NCBI GenBank assembly: GCA_951640195.1
Contig: OX621166.1
Location: 1,790,501-1,854,500 of the forward strand
DNA from: Porpolomopsis calyptriformis
Taxonomy: Eukaryota; Basidiomycota; Agaricomycetes; Agaricales; Hygrophoraceae
Length of the DNA stretch: 64,000 bases
Direction of reading: 5' to 3'
A program made the translations under genes and the position numbers. Positions 22,951 to 35,294 of this stretch are shown here, in pieces (the stretch's first letter is position 1; each line of letters begins with the position of its first letter). The notes under the pieces were generated by a model. The model made no database searches. It was not told where the DNA came from and was given only the letters and a program-made list of their open reading frames with translations.

Positions 22951-24857
22951 ATGTTATCAAGGGTAGCGCAATTATTCCCCCGCAGCTTGCGACGAACATC
23001 CACGGTTATTTTTGCATCTCCTTCCAGGTTACAGGCTCAGTCAGCTCACAGCCTGCCCATTTCACATTTCCGGAACATGTCAACCGGACACGGTGGGGAA
23101 TCCACTTTGCGACCGGATCCAGACAAAGTCCTGCAGGATATTGCAGACTACGTCCATAATTACAAAATCACTTCGGAACTAGCATTTGAAACTGCTCGGC
23201 TCTGTCTCGTTGATACCATTGGCTGCGGGCTTGAAGCGTTGAGATTCCCGGAATGCACGAAGCTACTGGGACCGGTTGTGGAGGGAACCGTTGTCCCTAA
23301 TGGTCTGTCCAAATTCACACTTTAGGGATGTAATGAGTAATTAACTTTGGCCAGGTACAAGGGTCCCGGGGACCAACTACCAGTTAGACCCAATTCGCGG
23401 TGCATTCAACATCGGCACCATCATACGCTGGCTTGATTTCAACGATTGTTTCCTTGCAGCAGAATGTACAATTGTTTCATGCCTTCCTTTTGCCCTCGCA
23501 AACTGATGCCTCACAGGGGGGCATCCTTCTGATAACCTCGGCGCCATCCTGGCCATCGCTGATCACTTAGCCCGTCAAGGCAATCCTCTCACGGTTAGAG
23601 ATATTGTCGAGAGCATGATCAAGGCCCACGAAATCCAGGGCTCCCTTGCTCTCCTCAACTCATTTAATCGTGTTGGCCTAGACCATGTCGTCCTCGTTAA
23701 AGTGGCTTCCACAGCTGTTGTGTCCAAACTCCTCGGTCTCGACCGGGACCAAACTATCGATGCCGTCTCGCAGGCATGGGTCGACGGACAGTCCCTAAGG
23801 ACATACAGACATGCTCCAAACACAGGGCCCAGAAAGTCATGGGCAGCAGGGGACGCATGTTCACGTGCTATCAACCTTGCCCTGCTCGTAAAGAAGGGTG
23901 AAAAAGGTCTGCCTAGCGTATTGACAGCCAAGACATGGGGGTTCTACGACGTATTGTTCAAGGTGTCGCACACTTGACTTTTTGCTGTTCCTCGTTTTGA
24001 CTAACCTACCCGTTCTTCGCCATAGGGTCAACCTTTCTCTTTCCAGATCCCCTACTCCTCATACGTAATGGAAAACGTTCTTTTTAAAATATCCTACCCT
24101 GCCGAATTCCACGCTCAAACGGCCGTCGAGGCCGCTCACATTGTTCATGCCAAACTCAAGCAACTTGGCAAGAGTGCGCAAAATATCCGGAGCGTGCGTA
24201 TTAGGACACAGGAAGCTGCTATCCGCATCATCGACAAACAAGGACCTTTAGACAACTTTGCAGACCGCGAGTGGGTTCCCCTTTTCCCCAAAGCTTCCCC
24301 ATCCTAACAAGCAGAAATATCATAGCCACGCCATAAACTACATGGTTGCCTATCCCTTGATCTTCGGCGAGCTCACCTCTGAGAGCTAGTAAATACCTTG
24401 TTTCCGCCCATTCGGTTGAATGTTTACATCCCTCTCTCATTTAGCACAGACGCAGCCGCCGCAGACCCTCGCATTGACGCACTTCGCGCCAAGATCTACT
24501 GCGTCCAGGACGAGCGATTTTCCCTCGACTACCACGACCCTGCGAAACGCTCCATAGGGAACGCCCTTTTGGTCACGCTCGATGACGGCACGGTCCTTCC
24601 AGAGGTTGAGGTAGAGTACCCCGTGGGCCATAAACGCAGGAGAGCAGAAGGGACTCCACTGTTGATGGAAAAGTTCAAGAGGCATATTGGGCATCACTTT
24701 GGTGAAAAACATCAGAAGACGTACGTGATCCCGTCTTGATGTTCACCGCGCCTTTTCAAATCCTCTTTCTCGCAGGATCTTGGACATCATATCAGATGCA
24801 AAGACCTTATTCAAACTGCCGGTCGACAAGTTCACCGACTTGTTTGTCAAGCCATGA
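22951..24857 (+). CDS. 2-methylcitrate dehydratase (MmgE/PrpD family), probably mitochondrial
   Basis: Enzyme of the methylcitrate cycle (propionyl-CoA detoxification): dehydration of 2-methylcitrate to cis-2-methylaconitate. N-terminus [19 protein letters not shown] is an Arg/Ser-rich amphipathic mitochondrial presequence; a second Met ([10 protein letters not shown]) marks the mature-like start. Family blocks: [124 protein letters not shown] and [20 protein letters not shown] sequence split by an intron near 24,300. The length fits. The alternative is a cis-aconitate decarboxylase-type paralogue of the same fold; PrpD is favoured by the near-full block match. Six or seven short introns. Confidence 0.88.
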
Positions 24858-25150
24858 GATCTTGAGACTTGTAATATATCACAATTTCTTGTTCAAGTCT
24901 ACAAATGCGATTACCATGTGAAAAGTGGTCCATGCCAACGAGTGCGAGGAGTATGAGAACAAATTATGAATGAAGTACTGTAATAGTAATGCGAAACGCC
25001 AAGTCCAATTACCGATGCGGGCGAAGGTCTAAAGAGCTGGAGGATACACGGAAATGCTTGTGTGATGGGCTACAATGCAAGGGCCAATAGAAAAATTTGC
25101 CATGATGCGAATATGATAACAATGCGAGCGCAGGAGAAGATGATGACACT

Positions 25151-27713
25151 TCAACACTTCACGGCCGTCCCAACCGACAGATGGGTCTTCGTCGACTTCT
25201 TCCCTCGTAACTTCTTCCTGGAACTCGGGCCCGCTTTTGCAACATTCTCGCCCTCATTTGCCGTGCCAGAGTCAGTCTTTGCAGTTTCACAGTTTTCCTT
25301 CCGTTCGGTTGCTTTACCCCCTTTAACCCGGTAAGGAGCACGCGCCAAGCGACCAGTCACGGAACCAGACCCGTCCGTCTTAAGGGGCGGCTTACTCGGA
25401 AGCCTCACTTTCGCATGTATGCCGTTCATCCTCCTTGCATTAGACTCTTGGGAAACCTTCGTCTGCGAAGCGAGCGCGACGATATCGGGACTTGGGGTTC
25501 TCGGATGCTGGACGGTGGCATGAGGATGAATAGGGGCTTGGTCTTGAGGCTCTGAGGGCACTCCACAGGGAGACTGAGGGGAAGAAATCGGCTCAAGTAA
25601 GGAGGTGATATCTTCTTCTGGTACAGAAGACAAGCGCCGCTGGATAAGACGAGTTATGGGGATGGACCGTGGTTGTTGATAAGACGGCGTGCGACTAAAG
25701 ACTTCTGGTGACTTCGGAGATAAGGGGACGGTTAACTGTGAAGAATGGTATTTGGAGCTGCGTGTAGGGATTGGGGGCAGCGGTGTATTAGGTGGAGGCC
25801 CAGGATGAGGCGGAGACATGAGTGACGGCGAGAGAGGTTCCCCTCGGCGAGGCTGTAGTAGCTTAGCAAGACTTTGGGAGAGGCCTGATAAATGGTGGGA
25901 GGCTATCCTAGGGCTTGCGGTTGGGTTAATTTGGGTGGATGCAACCTGAGAAGGACTCATAGTAGGGGGCATGTGGTCCAAGGGTCTGTAGACCAACTTG
26001 TCCACTTGCTGGGGGGAATCGTGAATCTGGTGCTTTAGGGGTTGAACTTGCGCTGCCGAATGTCTTGGCGGGAGAAAAGCGACTAGATCAGGAGAGTCCT
26101 GGCAAGAATTGTAATAAGGCGACCAGGAAGAAGACGAAGACGAAGGAGGCGTGAGAAGAGCATTCTGTAGCTGTTGTTGCTGACGATAGTTTTGGGCTAT
26201 CTCTATAGCAGACAGGCGACGGGGAAGAGAGATTTCATTGGGGCGAGACTCAACAAATATGCGAGGATGCGAACATAAGGGGGATTGACTAGTAGGAATA
26301 GGGTAATTTGAAGGGTTCTTGTTTCCTACTCCTAGGCCGGAGTTCTCGAGATTTTCGTATGCCAAGGTTGAGTGCCAATCTAGACCAAGTCCTCGTTCCA
26401 GGTCAAAGGCACGCAGGTCTTGACCAAAAGATTCCCAAGTGTGGTTGTCATGTAATCCATAGACGGGGCTCCAAGTAGGAGTCTCTTTTGCTGCGTTTGC
26501 TTGCGGTATAGTTTTCTGCGCGCTAATGTATTTATCTCTGGCACGTCCAGAACTTGGTTTCTCCAGTACACGTTGATGCAGGGTCACTTGATTACGGTCT
26601 TGTTGGGTTGTTGTCAGAGCCGAATGAGCGAAGTTATCTGGAACAGAACCCTGAGTCTGGGTGACGTGGCTATGAGAAGTATTGGTTTGTGTCTTTTGAG
26701 GCTGCAAGGGAAGGGTCGATTGAAGGTTGTACGTTGATTTGTGTGATGTAGCAGGATAAGTATCATACGAGGCGACTCGCGAGTGGGATGACTGAATATC
26801 ATCAGGGCCAAGACCCCAAATCATTCGAGATAAGTCGTCCGGTCCTTCTATGATCGTGCCTTCAGCACCCCTAAACAAAGGTGAGGATTGATATATCAAA
26901 TGCAATAGAAGAACTTACGAGGGGCAACGGGCATAAGGCAGAGAAAGCGGACCGTGAAGCGCAGGAATAGGCCTAGGGGGGGAGCTGGCCCAAGTGATCC
27001 ATCCTAAAGGAAAAATGCGCAACGCAATAAATATTGTGCAATCTTATAGACATACCGTCGTCATCGTAAGATGAATGCGAGTTTAGGGTGGCGGTGTGAC
27101 GAAGGAAAGATCGGGGCAAATGCACGCTGGTCTCGATGATCATAACAGATTCCGGGGACGAAGGAGGAGATGGGGTACGGGGTATGTCAGAAATCACAGG
27201 ACCAGTACGTCTACAAGAAAGACCATCTTCCCCGGTGGGGTACGAATTTTCGGAAGAGGCGGAGACTTCAAAGCAATCCAGAGAGCTAGTGTCTTGAAGG
27301 GACATATCTGGCTTAGGACGTTCAGACATTGAGGCAACACGCGCAGTGGTCGCCTCTAGTATGTTCTTGATGGAAGAGAGTGGCTCGGTTTCGGGAAACG
27401 ATACTACGCGGTTAGCGGATTTTCGAGAATCTGAGGGTCGATTGTACGTTAACTGCGGGCGTTTATAGGCGCGACGCGAAACATGGATGGCACTTGTGGT
27501 TGACGTTGGGGAGCGATAGTTATACATCGTACTGTCGAGTTGCTTTGAATTGCGGGGATGAGCATGATTTGGACCACTGTGACCCTCGAGGTGGTCGGGA
27601 CTTGACGTTCTCATTTGAGCCTGTGGAGAGGACAAAGGCGAAGAGGAACGATGGGCGTCGGTCTGCATTTCGCGGTCAACGTAGGTCTTTTCCATGTCTG
27701 ACATCGTCGACAT
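25151..27713 (-). CDS. Unrecognised Ser/Pro-rich, largely disordered protein
   Basis: Minus-strand gene with a long last exon (to 25151) and a long first exon from the ATG at 27713 (MSTMSDMEKT), with short exons between (about 26,870-27,060). The best folded-looking part is at the exon junction: DDDGWITWASSPPRPIPAL, then AEGTIIEGPDDLSRMIWGLG, which is far less biased than the rest and may be the conserved core. The remainder is rich in Ser, Pro, Gln and Thr with SP/TP sites (DIPRTPSPPSSPES, TPSPDIVAL), as in phosphoregulated scaffold or transcription-linked proteins. The C-terminus is Lys/Arg-rich (SRKKLRGKKSTKTH), a possible nuclear signal. I do not know the family. The start lies only 72 bp downstream of the RNASEH2B stop on the same strand. 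Confidence 0.65.
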
Positions 27714-27785
27714 CGACGCGGTCAGAGATGATGGTCGTTTGGAGGAGAAAGTTTGGCACCGAGAGCCAACAAGTAAATACAACGA

Positions 27786-29108
27786 CTATGCCTTCTGAAA
27801 AAATTTGGACAATTTTGCCATCCCACTGGTATTCACCTTCTTCAACTTTTCAACCCCTTGCGAGGATTTGGTCTGAGGTTTCCGTTTTTTGACATCGTTC
27901 GTCGGATCGCTATTAGTGTTCTGAGTGGAATCGGTGTTGGCGGGGATGACTGCTTCCTTAATGCTTCTCAGGTAGTCGTCTAGCTGTTTGAAGCTGTAAG
28001 GAGAATGTAAGATGCGGACAATAGATACGCGACTAGAAACACACTTGTATGACGCCAGGAGAAGAGTCTTTATATCAGCAGGGAGGTAGTGAGCGACAAG
28101 ATCACATGCGGCTCGGACACGTCCAACTGATTCAAGGAGTGAGTGATATGTGAGTTTAAGAATAGCATCGGAAACGCACGCTGGAGTAAGTCTTCCTTGC
28201 CATCCTCCATTAACCCGTCTTTTGCCAGACTGCGGACCAACGCGTTGGAGCGTTCAAACACTTCAGGTGTAGCGAGACGTGCTACTTTTCCACGAAGATA
28301 TTCGACCAGTTTCTCGCTGGAATATCGATAAACGATAATATCGGGTGTAATTTCTGCTTCACTGTTAGGAAGGCAAAGCAATGAAAGAGGACAATCCACC
28401 TTTGACGTCACATACACGGCTAAAAGAACTTTTGACGCAATCAAGGGAGGCAAGATGCGAGAGGTCTTTTTCGGATATGGTTAGCGACGCGTCCCCTGGA
28501 TTGACTGCACATAATTTGGAGGCGGCCATCTCGAGTATATCATCTAGTTTACGGAAACTGGTAGATGTTCCGCCATCCTTAGCAATTTGTTAGAGTGGAC
28601 CAGAGAGTCGTGGTTTAGATTCATACAGAAGTTGCAGAACGGAGGACTGGAATTAGTAAGAGCGCAGGGTCAATTGGGGTCATGATGAGCAATTTTCCAT
28701 CTAGAAGAGAATCCTGAGAAATATCTAGATTTAATCAACTATGGATATTTACCTCCTACGACTTGGTTTTCTCCAATGAACCACGACCTGGCATGTGGTG
28801 GCGCGACTGCCTGGATTTCTAGGATGGACGACCTTCGATCATATTCGTACGGTAAGAACAACGAAGGTATGCCTTGTGCGTATGCGAAACAGGACGGTTA
28901 ACCATGATCGACTGCTCACTTCGATCATGGTCACTCACCGGTGCGGGGATGTGGCAAATTGAGGAAACGTACTCGAGGTGAAGAGCTCGAATTGTCATTG
29001 AGGGTCAAGGACAGTGCGTCCAAAACATCTGAAAGCGTCTCAACGAAACTGACTCGAGTTCATTTCATTCGACTCACCATTAGGCAGAATTCCGATGTGA
29101 GTCGTCAT
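27786..29108 (-). CDS. Ribonuclease H2 subunit B
   Basis: Non-catalytic subunit of the trimeric nuclear RNase H2 that removes ribonucleotides and RNA:DNA hybrids. Minus strand. Blocks: RVRFLNLPHPRTGIPSLFLP (compare the animal FLLPCPRTG block), ARSWFIGENQVV, DGKLLIMTPIDPALLLIPVL (matches GRLLFATPVDPLFLLL), IVYRYSSEKLVEYLRGKVAR, YLPADIKTLLLASYK, and a Lys-rich tail ending in VNTSGMAKLSKFFQKA. The tail resembles the PCNA-interacting end of human RNASEH2B. The 5' end is uncertain: the ATG at 29108 begins MTTHIGILPN, but the join to the next exon (SFVETLSDVLDALSL) needs an intron I cannot place cleanly. Divergent from WEE1. Confidence 0.8.
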
Positions 29109-29451
29109 GTTAAAGCCTGTCACATTGTCACAAAGGGTGTGACAGACGCGTCTTTATCGAACAAAATCTGTCGTCTTCGTTCAAACTGTCGATGTGTTCG
29201 GCTGGGCAATCGCTAGGACTTTCGATACTTTTCCGGAACGATAGCGCAGGTTGTCCGTGAATGGCAGTACAGTCATTCGAGTCATTGAGAGTGCATTTCA
29301 CGAGCACGTGATCCTGTTTAATTTTCCCACACTACAAATTCAATAAATACGCGGATCGCTCGAGCTCACTTTATCTTTTGCTCATCGCATCCAACGACGA
29401 CCACGACGACATTCACAACTACTTTCATCTACACATCTCTTTCAAAATACA
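29109..29451. promoter_or_regulatory. Divergent promoter region, RNASEH2B / WEE1
   Basis: About 343 bp. It holds CACGTG at about 29,304 and AT-rich AATAAATA at about 29,341, within 110 bp of the WEE1 ATG. Pairing a genome-maintenance gene with a cell-cycle kinase on one promoter could favour S-phase co-expression, but that is inference only. Confidence 0.4.
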
Positions 29452-32400
29452 ATGCTTGCCTCCACTCAGACTTCAGATTACATCTCTTTTCTTCCAAGAC
29501 CATGCGAAGGCAGTATGTCCCCCTCATGTCGTGCAGCCCAGATTAGTACTCCCCAAAGACGACCGTCCAATCGTCCAAATCAATACGAATCTCCTATCCT
29601 CACCCCATCCCCCCTTCAAAACCGTTACTTGGGCTCAGGTCTAGCCGACACCGATGACATTTTTTTCCAGTCACCATTCAAATCGGCACCTATGTACCTC
29701 GGTCATACATCAACCCCGATCAATCCTTTGTCAATTTCAGCAGGTGACAACAAAGGTGCCAAGTGCCTTACACCTATGCCAAGTTCCCCCGTCTTCTTTT
29801 CATCTTCCATTTCGCAGCCTCTGCGGACACCAGTGAAGCAGGCCAATCGCGTCCCCAGTCGGCCCGTCCTCTCCATCAAGCAGTTGAACACCGTTCCCCT
29901 CCCGACCTCCTCAACGAACACACACATCGGAGTCGGGACAAAACGCAAATCGACCACCACTCTTTCAACACCACTCCGCCCGAAGACATTCACCCCCCTC
30001 AATATTTCGTCTGCGGAAAATGTTGATCCAAGGTCGGGTGTCGCGTTCGATAGGCTCGCGCCACTCCCCGCCCCTCGGTTCAACTCTCGTACGCCACAAA
30101 CGAGAGCGGAGACTGAGGGGTTTCTGAAGACGCAGACTCATACGATGACGCGTCTCCAGATCTCGGACTGGTGTGAGCCTGGTCAGGACTTGGCTGGCGA
30201 GGATTCTGGCTGCGAGGTTGGTGATGAAAACGACACCGGGGACTTCTTGTTTTTGACTCTCACTGGGAAGACAAAGAAACTCGTGTGGCGCGATCGACTT
30301 GCCGAAAAAGGTAAGGGAGAGAAAGAAGAGATCGTCGAGGCTGTCTCCCCAGATGGACATGTTACAAAACGAAGGGCACGTTCAAAGCCCTTGTCTTTGG
30401 ATTTGTTGGAAAGCGTTCAGCCCACTTCAGTGCGTTGTTAATATTTGTTTCGAAGCGATTTGTGTTGATTGTAACAACTTCAGGGCGACATGGTGGCAAA
30501 CAAATATAAAGGGCCACTCGGGAACGGAAACTCGTTCCCCACAACTCCCTTTATGCAACCACCGATGAACGCCGAACCCTCATCTTCCTCAGAAGCAGGA
30601 TCGCCTCTCCCCCGCCATCGAACCTGTACAACTACCAAACCATGGAACTCGGGGCCCGAGAGCCCACAGATCTTCACTCGTCGTCCACTGAGCCGTCACG
30701 AGAGCTCGGGGACACTTTTCTTTGGACCCACCATCCCCTCCCCTACCACGGCTGCTGCACCAACCACACGTTCGCCGCCCTCAAACGTGTCTCCCTTCCC
30801 CAGACCACAACGCGTCCGATCAGAGGACTCAGGTGACGACGAAGACATGTTCTTCGGCGGACTACCAGAGTCGTCGCTTGCGCTCAGTGTCACGGAGGGC
30901 ACTCCGTCACTGAGAAGCAGGCACAGCGGACGAGCCGGCGGTTTCACAACCAAGTACCAACCGCGGGACTCGGGAATCGCTTTGAGCGACGACGAGGACA
31001 TGGGATCTTTCGATCCCAATGAGTCGGGAACCACACACCCGGTTGTGATGCCAAAGGCTTCCACCAGCGTTGGTTCCGTTCGCTCGGACGGTGACGAGGG
31101 ACTTGTCACCCCCGGGGCAGGTCCAAGCCCTGCATCTGGGTGGCCAGACACTACGGTGGTAGTGAACTCGTTTTTCGACGAGTTGACGGAGGGTATGCTC
31201 GGAAGAGGCGAAAGAGGTGTCAACGCCGACGAGTTTGTCCTCCGCGCGCTTGCAGCTGGGGCCAAAGGGCCAAATGAGGGAGCAAAGAAAGTTCCCGGGA
31301 CACCAGTAAAACGGGTGAAGACGAGTCACTTGGGGCAAGACCGACTTTGGCAGAGTGCGGTCGCGAACAAGGTTGGCTTGGGAGAAGGGTTTGAGCTGGG
31401 AGGGAGAAAGGCACCTCGGAAGAGTCTACCTGCGGCGTTTCCCGTCCTGGGGGGGTACGAGAAAGACGTAGCGATGGTAGACTTGACTGGAGAGGACTCG
31501 GATGGGGAGGACGAGGAAATCAGTCCTACCCTGAGAAAGGATCGATATGTGGGGCTGGGGAGAGGAAGGCCCGCGATCCAGGCGAAAGGGATGGACGAGT
31601 CGACCGCCCGTCCTCGCACCCGATGGCTGACGCGTAGAAGTAGTAGTGGGGTATTCTCCAGTGGCGGGGAGTCTTTGATTGAGACGCCTACAGGACTCCG
31701 GGGAAAGGGTGAGTTCTTTCTTTGTTGATGTTCCATGAGGCTACACGTAATGATGGAATTGGACAGACTGGAAGATCCTGCCTCCACGTGTGTCTACACC
31801 CTCCGAGGACCAACTGAAAGACTCGCCTGCTTTGTCTACGTTGGGTTCCCCGGGCAGTTCCGTTCTTGCACGCGCGTCACTATACAGATCAGCTGAAGAT
31901 CGTCTCGGACGCTTGGAGCGGGAATTTGTGGAGGTGGATGAGGTGGGGAGTGGGGAGTTTGGAAACGTGATCAAGGTGCGAAGTAAGAATGGTTGCGAGG
32001 GGGAGGTGTTCGCGGTGAAGAAGTCGAAGACGTTTGAAGGGGTGAGGCATAGGTGAGCTGATTGGACGGACTGCCATTGTGATCATGAGACCTTGAATGC
32101 TGACGATTCGTGATTAGGATGCGGTTGCGAGAAGAAGTAGAGATTCTCGAACATCTATCGAAGGCCGCGGCGGGAGCGGGACAACATCCAAATGTTCTCG
32201 CATATATTGATAGTTGGGAGGAGGACGAACGATTGTTTATTCGAACCGAACTTTGTGAACTGGGTAACTTTGCACAGTTTCTGTGGGAATATGGCCGGAT
32301 GTTTCCGCGATTAGACGAGGCCCGGGTATGGAAGATCATCGTGGATCTGAGCAATGTGCGCGGTCTTATTTGATCATGATTGTATATCTGATGGTTTTGG

Positions 32401-33105
32401 GATGGTTCACACAGGGACTTGGGTTCATCCATGATGCCGGAGTGATCCACCTAGATCTCAAGCCGGCGAATATTTTTGTGACAGGAGAAGGTCGGTTCCG
32501 GATTGGAGACTTTGGGATGGCATCCATATGGCCTCGACCTGGGGGTGGGACGTTTGAACGAGAAGGGGATAAATTGTACTTGGCACCGGAGGTGTTGCAG
32601 GGGGAATATGGCAAGGCAGCGGATGTGTTCAGGCAAGTGCCGTATGTTTTGTGAGAGATGGCGTGAACTCACATGACTTTATTCCAGTTTGGGGATGACG
32701 GTGCTTGAGACGGCGTCAAACATTGTGGTACCTGACCAGTACGTGTTGAGTGTTATTCGGGTGCGGTAGTATGGTTAATGAGTGACCGGTGCTTTTTACA
32801 GAGGCGAGCCATGGCACCGGCTACGACAGGAAGACTTTGAACAAGTGGATCTAGACGAGAGCCCCGAGCTGCTAGCACTTATCAAGAGGATGATGCGGAC
32901 GAACCCAGCGTTGCGGGTTGAGATTCGGGAGGTGGTTGCGCACCCGGTGGTTAGTCGGGCACGGTTGGCGATGACGCGAGAGTACTTGGAAGCGAGGGAG
33001 AAGGGTGTGTCGGTGTTTTGCTCGTCGCCACTGGCGAGCGTGTCTGGCGTATTTTTGGACGAGATATTGGGACGAACGGAGGACGGGGAGGGTATGGACA
33101 TATAA
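29452..33105 (+). CDS. WEE1: WEE1-type mitotic inhibitor kinase
   Basis: Dual-specificity kinase that phosphorylates Cdk1 on the inhibitory Tyr and delays mitosis; nuclear. A long disordered N-terminus (about 29,452-31,790) is full of SP/TP sites, acidic patches (VDLTGEDSDGEDEE) and basic clusters. The C-terminal kinase domain shows the Gly loop GSGEFGNVIKVR, the ATP Lys in FAVKKSK, HPNVLAYIDSWEE, ARVWKIIVDLS, the WEE1-like catalytic loop HLDLKPANIFV, GDFGMAS, then EREGDKLYLAPEVLQG, which is the Wee1 form of the activation segment (E-G-D-x-x-Y). It ends ...GRTEDGEGMDI. Exons include 29,452-about 30,429, about 30,485-31,706 and five or so short kinase exons. The tail lies 82 bp upstream of the homeodomain gene. 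Confidence 0.9.
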
Positions 33106-33187
33106 ATTTAAATTAAAAATAATGAATAATTTTAAAAGAATTCAAACTCAGACTCGTCCTGCCCATTCTCTACTCTCATTACCGTCA

Positions 33188-35294
33188 ATGCTTGCCCACT
33201 CTCCTTCATCTCTTCCGACCATGTCAGACGACATCCGTACTTTCTATTCCTACACCCCCAACGAGGTAAAGCACAGGAAAAGGACATCCCGCGCCCAGTT
33301 GAAAGTCCTCGAAGACCATTTTCGTCGTGATACCAAACCGAACGCCAGTCTCCGCAAGATCTTGGCTGAACAGCTCGACATGTCCGTTCGAGGTGTCCAG
33401 GTCCGTTTTTCATTCTCTCCTTTCTCTCCTCTTCTCATCTCTTCTTCTCAGGTGTGGTTTCAGAACAGACGGGCAAAAGAAAAGGCCTTGGCTACCAAAG
33501 CGTTATCGTCACGCAAACTACCCACACTGGCTTCTTCGGACGATGATGATCCCCAAGATTCTCCCCCGTCCTCTTCTGACTCCTACCAGTCCCCCACTAA
33601 CCCTCCAGAGTCGACAGATCACTCCTCCCACTCTAGCCCCGTCACCAGTGCCCCGCCCAGCCTACCCACACACTCCAGCCCTACCCGTCCGTCCCCGCCT
33701 TCTTATATTGGCCAACCCGCTGCCACTGAACTTGCCGACTCCCACCTCGTCAACGTCCGGCGAGGTTCCCTCCCCACCTACCCTCAATCACCCAATCTCA
33801 TGTTTGGCGGTTCCATCAACGACCCGGATCCGTTCGGCCGACGGTACTCCGTCGACACCAGTCTCCATCGCCTTGCTACCCATCCATACGCTTACCATGC
33901 TCGCGCAAAAAACGGTGCCGTCTTCGGTAACCATTTTCCCGCACCGCCTCACGGACCCTCATTCTGTCACCCAGCCATCAGGACTCTTCCCCGCAACTTG
34001 TATGACGCCCGCACAACTCCAAATGCTCACACCAACGATCTCTTGGCTATCCACCCCACATTCAATTCTCGAATGTACGATTTTGTGAACCCAAATGTCG
34101 GAGTCCCACCCCTGCCTTCAACCTTAACGCCCTTCCATGCCGTCAGGGCTAGTTTACCTAGGAACCACCCCCACATCGTGTCCACACGGACAGTGTCGTC
34201 CCCCTTGCCCGGCCCACTCCCTTCTCCTGGTTTCATATTTGGCAACGCTCCCTCGCCTCCTCCGCAAGTCCCCTCGCCTATCGAACATGATTCTCCGGAT
34301 TCGAGCTCAGAGTTCAAATCATACGGATATCCGAGGCAAATGGATGACCCCGATACAGAGGACGACGCCACGTCAACTTCGTATGATGCTTCTTCTAGGT
34401 TCGGCTCTATCGCCTCGTTGGCTGGGAGCGAGTCTAGTAATACGAGTGCACAGTACTCGGATGTCGAAAGCTGTGATCTGGGATACAACCCTGACGCTCG
34501 TCGAGGCTCTCAGTAAGCTTGCTATCATCTGCCGTTTCAAGACTCTGGTGATATAATTTTTTTTTGGTTACAGCGCCAGCGGTCCATTCTTGACCATGAT
34601 GTCCAGCCTTGAAGTCAGTCCACCATCGGGGTCTTCTGACGCACCTTCCGGTCTCGGCCCTTATCTGTCGAGAGAGGACTTGGTTTCTTCTGTCACACCC
34701 ATCCCGACCGACAGGCTCGGTCTTCATGGCAATAGCGGACAGTCTCCCACGACTTATCCCTCGCCATCGTCCACCCTTTCTCCGGGAGGATCGTCTCACA
34801 ACCAAGACGGTAATTCCCCTCCTGCTTGTATTCCCATCTCGCGTTCTAGCGAACTGGCGTATGCCCTTCAAAATAACGAGGAGCGGCAAGGGATGGACGC
34901 GGCAAAGGAGCAGTCCGAGGGACAGAATACCTCGTCCACCCACCTAGTCGAATCAACCCTCCCCGCGGATGATAGCCCGCCTCAGCATGCTGTGCCGTAT
35001 TATTATGAGACTGAGGCAATGTACCCATCGGTTGAACCTTGCTCAGAGGCCAGGCCTTCGATAAGCATGCCCATTACCGACTACACGGCAGATAAGTTCA
35101 CGTTTGACCCTAGTGGGCATTTCGACGGTTCCATGTCGTCGTATACGGCGCCGGTGGAAGGGCACTATGGCGCCGAGCGGTCGTTCGTCGCGACCGGAGA
35201 AAACCAGTTTGCTTCTCCCGAGGTCGTCTACACAACCTACAGTACCGCCCTCGACCCGTCCTCGCTCGAGGGTAATCATCCCGCCTATACGTGA
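33188..35294 (+). CDS. Homeodomain transcription factor
   Basis: Nuclear transcription factor with one typical 60-residue homeodomain at the N-terminus: KHRKRTSRAQLKVLEDHFRR (helix 1), KILAEQLDMSVRGVQ (helix 2), VWFQNRRAKEKA (helix 3, with W, F, N and R invariant). Helix 3 is split by a 51-nt intron (33401-33451). The rest is long, disordered and rich in Ser/Pro/His/Tyr. A second intron (about 34,515-34,574) joins RRGS to ASGPFLTMMSSLEV. The alternative ATG at 33221 (MSDDIRTFYS) may be the real start. The layout (short N-terminus, homeodomain, long disordered tail) resembles the Hom1/Hom2 regulators of mushroom development. It is not a mating-type HD1/HD2 pair: no partner and no mip gene adjoin it. 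Confidence 0.85.

Noticed and set aside
30696..31787. Long minus-strand open frames
   Set aside because: Antisense to the disordered N-terminal exon of WEE1; the stop-poor composition of the exon keeps them open.
33327..34556. Second-frame plus-strand ORFs overlapping the homeodomain gene
   Set aside because: They do not preserve the homeodomain; Ser/Pro/Thr-rich shadows of the true frame.
33188..35294. Homeodomain gene as a mating-type A locus
   Set aside because: Typical single homeodomain, no divergent HD1/HD2 partner and no mip gene beside it.
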